This document shows, piece after piece, positions 58,150 through 64,000 of a stretch of DNA of 64,000 nucleotides. Origin of the DNA: Strigamia acuminata (Eukaryota; Arthropoda; Chilopoda; Geophilomorpha; Linotaeniidae); the NCBI GenBank assembly GCA_949358305.1, contig OX442315.1, positions 18,564,427-18,628,426 on the forward strand, read 5' to 3'. How positions within the stretch are numbered: the first letter of the stretch is position 1; each line of letters opens with the position of its first letter. A program made the position numbers and the translations under genes. The notes beneath the pieces are model-generated. The model did not search any database and had not been told where the DNA came from. It saw nothing but the letters and a program-made list of their open reading frames with translations.

Positions 58150-59990
58150 CATTTAAATGGAATTCAAATACTGAATAATTATTATCCTTTTTATATTCAA
58201 GTCATTGTGATTTATTTTTTGTAAAATATTACTAGTGTAAATAAAGTTTAGTAATTAAAAAGGTTTTTAAAATTTTATTTTATGTATTAAATTACATATT
58301 TGCATATTTAAACGAAAATGGGTCGAATTTTACAACCAAACATGAAACCTAATTTTATATCTTTTTTTTTTTTTTAGTTTTTTCTTTATGATGTAGAAAT
58401 ATAATAGGTTTTAAATCTAATTGAAATCTCACGGAGATGTTTATTTTCACTTTGCAGCAGCGATATTGTCATGGTAATGGGTATAAGGTCGACTACTTTT
58501 AAATTCTTTATGATCGTTTATTAAAATTAATACGTGGAAATTTAATCAAGGAGAAAAGAAAAGATATATGTTGATTACAGCAACTGTCTTATATTTTTTC
58601 TTTTCATTTGTTTCGTTATCTAATCCAGCTAATTTTCTAGGTAATTATTTTCACAGTATGAAATATTAAATTAATACATCAAACCGTAAAAACCAGTTTA
58701 TTTAGCTTCTTTTTATTCTATTCTAATCCCAATTGGCTTTAACTGCTCCAAAATTAGAATTTCGCCATTTTCTCTAATTGTATGTTATTATTAAATTTGG
58801 ATCGGAAGGGTGGAAACTTCTTGGTCATACTAGTTGACCCTGTGCATTGAGCATGCGTAGAAAAAGAAGGTCTCTCTTAACATCCTTCGACTTTCAAGCA
58901 AATTTTTCTTCCACAACTTCATCTTCCAGGTAAACAAATATTTTTCTTCTTGTTTAATTGATTTCATTTCATTATTACTCTTATCATGATCGTTTTACAT
59001 TAGAAAAGTTTGAATCCTTTGCTTAACATATTGTATCAGTTTCAGTCATTTGTTGCTAGGTTTTCCATCTAAAGCGAATGCGACAAACCTAGCAACAAAG
59101 ATTCATTACATTTCGAAATGGCAATTTAATCATAGAAAATTTAGTAGTTCCAATGGTTTCTGTATTATATTCAGGTATAGGAAACACTTATGAATCTTAA
59201 TCAGGTCATGTTGACTGCTTGCTATTCTAGTCCCATAAATCGCACAAAAGCAGGGCTGCTACACCTTTATGCACTTGCCAACAAGAAAGACTCCTGTGTG
59301 TACACGGAAAGGGAATTTATTACATAAGAAGTCAATAAATTCTTCTTCTGTGGCATAGTAAGGATTCGGGAACAAAAAAAAATGTGGGTTGAAAGATCAA
59401 ATCGTTTTTGAAGTTTTCACATTCACCTGTCAAATTGGGTTATTGACCCGTTGCAGCTTTAATTTATTCACAAAGGCATTCTTAAATTATAGCAATTTTT
59501 AAGTGTCAAATCAAATAAATACAAAATGGAACATAAGTCCTCTAAAAACCACTTTCGCCTTCAAATATTAAGCCTGCGGCTCTAGGTTATAAATATAACA
59601 AAAACTCAAACAAAATTCCCTTATTTCTCATATATTTATCGGGTAAAATCGAATAAATCATTTGAAAACTACTTAAATTGTTGCTTTACCTGCGGTTGTC
59701 TTGAAAACTCCATTTTTTTTTTGTTCCGGTAACAATAAAGTAATCTCAAACCAGATGATATTTAGAATAATTTTAAATACCGGAATTAAAAATATTTTTT
59801 AAAAATAAATTAAACTAAGTTAAAATGCACATTTTTTTGTTTCAATTTTATTCTAATTTTTTTGTTGTTTTTTTTTCTTTTTCTTTCTCCAATTGTTATT
59901 TTTTTTTAAATTTCTGTAAACTTGCTACCACGGCCTCTACAAGTTGGGACGGTGAGCGGGTCAGGGTTTTCTTAAACTTGCTCCCTCCAC
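58150..59990. other. intergenic between Reeler genes 1 and 2
   Basis: No gene seen. A hairpin with 15-base perfect arms (59049-59063 and 59085-59099, arm TTTGTTGCTAGGTTT) around a 21-base loop is present. The rest is AT-rich. Confidence 0.5.
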
Positions 59991-59996
59991 ACCGCG

Positions 59997-60032
59997 TATA
60001 AAACTCGAACGCCCATAAGGATTTCCTTCAGT
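59997..60032 (+). promoter_or_regulatory. TATA box and initiator of Reeler gene 2
   Basis: TATAAA at 59997-60002 is followed 26 bases later by TCAGT (60028-60032), the arthropod initiator. The ATG lies at 60085. Confidence 0.65.
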
Positions 60033-60084
60033 TCTACCCGAGCATTTCAAGCAACCAAAGAGCTTAAAACACGAAGAAAAAAGA

Positions 60085-60993
60085 ATGAAGTCTATCCTCT
60101 TGCTGACAATTACGGTGAGTAATGCAGTGAAGCATCCTCACACCTAAATACCAAACTTGTTTTACAAAACCAATAATCATAAATTTATGACATTTCTAAT
60201 CACTAACAACTTACAAAAATCGTTAAACTGATGTTGACCCACTTTGTTCTATCAAGGACAAATAATGATTCATTACTACCAATGTTAAAAAAAATTAATA
60301 ATAGTAATAATAATAATAAAAATTAATAATTTCAAAAAACAATCAATCGATTTATTCTAATCCAGGTAGTGATTAGTACTTGGGGCTATCCAACCGGAGC
60401 CCCTGATGAGATTTGCAACGATCCAAACCTGACTCCACTTCATGGCAAGCCGCCCAAGGACCCCAATGACGAACCGCCTCCCTTCACTGTTACAGCCTCG
60501 AGTGCAACTTACCAGTCCAACCAGAAGATTGATGGTATTACCCTTTTATTACTCACTACCCAAGGTCGCTGTGTTCATATTATTTATGTTTACATATTTT
60601 TTTCCCCGTTTTGTTTTATATAACAATAATCAGTGGTCATTTCGGGAGTGAACGGAGTTCCTCTACTGGGCTTCGCCGCAGCAGCCGAGAACGACAAAGG
60701 CGAACACATCGGATCGTGGCAAGAGAGTAAAGAAGTTCAAGAAGTTAAAAAATGTCACGTGGCTACGCATACGAATAAAAATGCTAAAGACAGTGTCCAT
60801 CTTGTGTGGAAAGCACCGCTAGGGAAGAAGGGAAATGTCCATTTTGTGTAAGTTTTTTCTTAAAAAAAATATGTAATTTTAGATTTAATTTTAAAAAATT
60901 AAATAATTTTTATTTAATATTTTCAGGGTGACCGGTTTGAAAACTGGTTACGATTACTGGACTCGTCTACCCGTGTACATTAAAGAAATCTGA
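60085..60993 (+). CDS. single Reeler-domain secreted protein 2 (159 aa)
   Basis: Exons 60085-60114, 60366-60534, 60634-60847, 60927-60993; 160 codons in phase, introns in phases 0, 1 and 2 like its neighbours. Signal peptide MKSILLLTIT|VVISTWG, then PTGAPDEIC, PPPFTVTASSATYQ, VVISGVNGVPLLGFAAAAEN, IGSWQES, the central Cys (KKCHVATH), HLVWKAPLGKKGNVHFV and a shortened end (TGLKTGYDYWTRLPVYIKEI). The strand following Val-His-Phe-Val departs most from gene 1. A secreted defence-type role is inferred from family and cluster. Confidence 0.88.
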
Positions 60994-61385
60994 AGAAATT
61001 AATCATATTTTTTTTTTTTTTTTTAGTTTTATAGTCACATATATATATTTTATGTTTTAACATGGAAAATGTTTCCTGAAATTGTATATCGGTGCATTTA
61101 ATTCCTACCATCACGAGCCGAATAAAATTCTAATAACAAATATCGAATTCCGCAGACTCCATTAGCAAAACATTTTTTTTAAAATCAAAAAAATTGGAAT
61201 CAAATTTCATTTCCAGGAACTTAAAAAAAAATACCATTCCGTGTAATAACAAGTAGGTTAGACACTTCACTTCTCCTCGGGCTACAACAGCAAAATCAGC
61301 GTCACATGGTGGCCGAGTCTAAAAACCTCCAAACAAAAACACTACTTACATCATTTCCTCAGTCTGTATTTAATTCTCACCAATA

Positions 61386-62749
61386 ATGACGAGAATGGTT
61401 ATCCTCCTCGTCATCATGGTAAGTTAAATTTTCTAAGCACAAACAATTAAAATACTAATTAATAAAATAAACAACTTCTTTTGTCACAGATGCCCATAGT
61501 CGCGAGTTACCCATTCGGTGCCCCGCCAGGTATTTGCACCTTTGACGAGCCCATGCCCAATCACATGGCCAAATCTGCCCAAACAACTCCTTTGCCGTTC
61601 GAAATCTCAATGTCTAACGATCAAGTGACCTCACTCGATGACAGCATCACAGGTAGAAACATGTCCAAAGTTTAGGTCAATCATTTTTCTTTTAAAACGC
61701 TTGCTAAAAACCTCATTTTCATTTTTTTTCAAAACAGAAAAAAATCTAAATGAATTATTAATTAACAAAAGATAGATAAAATGAGGCCGGAGAATTGTAA
61801 AAACAATTCGCATGTGGAAATCCTCAAGTCCTTTCATTCATTCAGTTTTGCATCATTGATTTTGAATCAATAAATTGCTGTTTCAGTTTCCATCAAAAGT
61901 AAACCGGGAGGTCCGTCTTTCAAAGGCTTTGTTGTTTTGCCTAAAGACGATAATGGACCCATTGGCACTTGGGATAACGACGCAATTTCCCACCCGATTG
62001 ACGGTTGCAGTGCAACGACGCATGACAACAAAACTCCCAAAGACAACGTGCAACTTATTTGGAGACCTGGCACTAAATTACCCAAAGGCCATATAAGGAT
62101 GTCGTAAGTTTTGATAAATTGTGCTCTTGCTTCAGTTAACCTCAATCTAAACTAGTGACATATATTAGTTTTTTCTTTTTTGTTTAAAAAAAATAATTAA
62201 TTTCCTCATTTTCGTTTTGCCAGGGCCGTTATTGTACAACAATTCGATACGTTTTGGATAAATATACCAGTAGTTGTTAAAGGATCGATAGTATTATCTC
62301 CACAGACAACGCAAAATCCAATTTCCTCTTCATCCGTCACTCACCCAACTACAAAGAATCCACCGACAGGTGGCGTCCCACTTCCAGGACTCGCATCCAC
62401 CACTCCGGGAAGCAAAGAAGTGAAATCAATCGCTGATTCGCAAGTAGTCACCGCTGCTACCGTTAAACAAGTTGAGATTTCGACGCAAAAAGGCAAATCG
62501 AATCATGAAACGACGACTTCTGGTACAACAACGACAACTACAAGCGCTGCAACAACCAAGCGCAGATCATTAATCAGCAGAATTTTTGGTAGCGATAAAG
62601 AAAAGGAAAAGACCACAACAACAACAACTACTACTACTACTACTACCACTACCACCGCTAAACCAACAACGACATCTCCAATCACAACAACCAAGCGCAG
62701 ATCATTAATCAGCAGAATTTTTGGTGGCGATAAAGAAAAGGAAAAGACA

Positions 62750-62794
<45 letters not shown>

Positions 62795-62968
62795 GCCAAG
62801 CCAACAACGACATCTCCCATCACTACCACTAAAGGGCAATCATTTATTAGACGACTACTCGGAGGTAAAGCTACAACTACAGCTTCGTCTACGGTTAATA
62901 ACGTCACCCAAAGTGAAGAATTAACAACCACCAAGCCGAGTTCGTTTGTCAAACGTTTATTTGGTTGA
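61386..62968 (+). CDS. Reeler-domain protein 3 with Thr-rich tail and repeated basic modules (385 aa)
   Basis: Exons 61386-61418, 61490-61652, 61887-62103, 62224-62968; 386 codons in phase. Signal peptide (TRMVILLVIM|MPIVAS), then the Reeler domain (GAPPGIC, PLPFEISMSND, VSIKSKPGGPSFKGFVV, IGTWDND, Cys in DGCSATTHD, VQLIWRPG, HIRMSAVIVQQFDTFW). From about residue 165 the last exon adds a Ser/Thr/Pro-rich tail of about 220 residues. It contains two 43-45-residue repeats, each made of KRRSLISRIFG, DKEKEK and 15-16 threonines, and two shorter relatives ending GQSFIRRLLGG and PSSFVKRLFG, the last one at the C-terminus. The Thr runs suggest dense O-glycosylation (mucin-like). The basic amphipathic modules could bind membranes or microbes; this is inference. 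The poly-Thr length is encoded by ACN repeats and may vary. Confidence 0.88.
62614..62798 (+). repeat. ACN trinucleotide repeats coding poly-Thr
   Basis: Two ACA/ACT/ACC runs (about 62614-62658 and 62749-62793) lie at matching places in a duplicated 130-140-base coding unit. The long Val-rich frame on the other strand is a shadow. Confidence 0.9.
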
Positions 62969-63095
62969 CAATAATTTTCATTATTATTTTTTTTCATCAA
63001 TATAAAATAAGTAGCAAAACTTTAAATAAACATATCCACAAAATGCACAACATTTTTAACGCTGCAATAAATGATTGCTTTTTACTTTTTACGTG

Positions 63096-64000
63096 TCATC
63101 CATTATTCTCTTTTGACCAATCGGATATTTGATTTAACAAATCAGTGGCGGAGTTTGCCATTTCATTGAAATTGCTGTAAAAGATAAAATTAAAAATCTT
63201 AGTCACTTCATACCTGGGTTTAGTTTAGAGTTCTTACAAATTCGAAATACTGGAGTCGCCATCACCGTCGTTCGGTTGTGGTTCGGGATCTTTTAAAAGA
63301 CTCTTTGCTTCATTCAATAACTTACGCGCATCTTCAACTGTCTTTTTCATAATCGGGGTCTTTAAATATTCTGCAAAAATAGAATTTTTAATTGTAGTTT
63401 CAGCCGGTGAATATTTAATTTAAAAAAAAAAATATATATATACTTTTTTCTTGCGATAGAAAATGTAACAATGCGGCTGCTACGAGTGGTCCTGGGAATT
63501 GGAGCAGATCGCCCGAATTGACGCACGTTTGAATTCCCGTCAAGAACAATCTGCTCGAAAAATTAAATAAATAAAAAATACAAGTTAAATCAGTTAAAAC
63601 AAATTCCTTAAATATTTCTTACGTCATCAATCGAATATTTGTTGTAAATATAGACAAGAAAAACTTCAAAATTAACGGCATTTCGTCCATGTTTTCGTAC
63701 ATAGGATATCCTCGGTGCTTTGATTTAGATGTAGAAAAAGAATTGTCAGATTGCAATAATTCCAACTGATGATTGAAGTCATTACCCTTTTTATGTCTGC
63801 CGTCAAATCGGACAGAACAGCAACCACAAAAGTCGATATAATCTCGTGGAAACTAACGTGGTTTAATCCTTTGTGTTTACGATAAGACTCCAAAATTTGA
63901 ACAAAACACAACTTCATGCCTGCTGGAATCTGAAATTTTTTAAATTTCGTACATTTTTTTAAGTTTTATACGTTTAAAAATGAGTAAATAAATAAACCTC
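63096..64000 (-). CDS. unidentified alpha-helical protein, C-terminal exons (partial, runs off window)
   Basis: Five complete exons on the minus strand, 63929-63786, 63717-63623, 63550-63444, 63370-63238 and 63174-63096, join in phase to 185 residues ending ISDWSKENNG and a TGA. An upstream exon seems to begin at about 63998 and runs out of the window. The visible part is rich in amphipathic helices (KLCFVQILESYRKHKGLNHV; MPLILKFFLSIFTTNIRLM; LVAAALLHFLSQEKKYLKTP) with an acidic loop (DPEPQPNDGDGD), suggesting a HEAT- or ARM-like repeat protein. No family recognised. It converges with Reeler gene 3, 127 bases away. Confidence 0.7.

Noticed and set aside
62503-63000. Minus-strand Val-rich frame
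   Set aside because: Antisense shadow of the poly-Thr repeats in Reeler gene 3.

Overview
This is a eukaryotic nuclear window, AT-rich, with short spliced exons, GT-AG introns (two apparent GC-AG exceptions), TATA/Inr promoters and many small DNA-transposon relics. The gene content points to an arthropod, most likely a pancrustacean: there is a neuropeptide F gene with an alternative cassette exon like the one known from shrimp, and a cluster of single-domain Reeler defence-type genes. I cannot name the species from sequence alone.

Layout: 1-9.7 kb shows no gene I can support. At 9.88-10.15 kb a strong promoter (CRE, E-box, TATA) precedes a signal-peptide exon with no certain partner. 10.2-24 kb is mostly non-coding and carries three short inverted-repeat transposons, a 29-bp tandem repeat and a near-perfect hairpin. 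24.0-26.3 kb is a duplicated block with one exon of a small cysteine-rich propeptide gene. 27.5-28.3 kb holds a small single-pass membrane protein (minus strand). 29.5-35.5 kb is a complete 32-exon TTC21B/IFT139 ciliary gene (minus). 35.65-39.6 kb is a 3.6-kb insertion flanked by ~175-bp direct repeats; it carries a complete second copy of the cysteine-rich propeptide gene, with promoter and signal peptide, interrupted by an 828-bp foldback transposon. 39.7-41.4 kb encodes a secreted four-domain thyroglobulin type-1 protein. 42.4-46.3 kb encodes a TAX1BP1-like autophagy receptor. 46.6-50.4 kb (minus) encodes a PLAT-containing polycystin-1-like membrane protein that stops before the channel domain and ends in 10-residue repeats. 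52.4-56.3 kb is the NPF gene. 57.0-63.0 kb holds three tandem Reeler-domain genes, the third with a Thr-rich tail carrying repeated cationic motifs. The window ends inside an unidentified alpha-helical gene (minus).

The genes do not form one pathway. Themes are secreted peptides and host-interface proteins (NPF, the cysteine-rich peptide pair, thyropin-like protein, Reeler cluster), cilium/membrane sensing (TTC21B, polycystin-like) and selective autophagy (TAX1BP1). The most novel signals are: the duplicated peptide gene, whose amino-acid changes cluster in the mature cyclic peptide; the NPF cassette exon; and the Reeler protein with repeated amphipathic basic modules. Splice models were made by hand from splice sites and reading phase; total lengths of all complete models divide by three.
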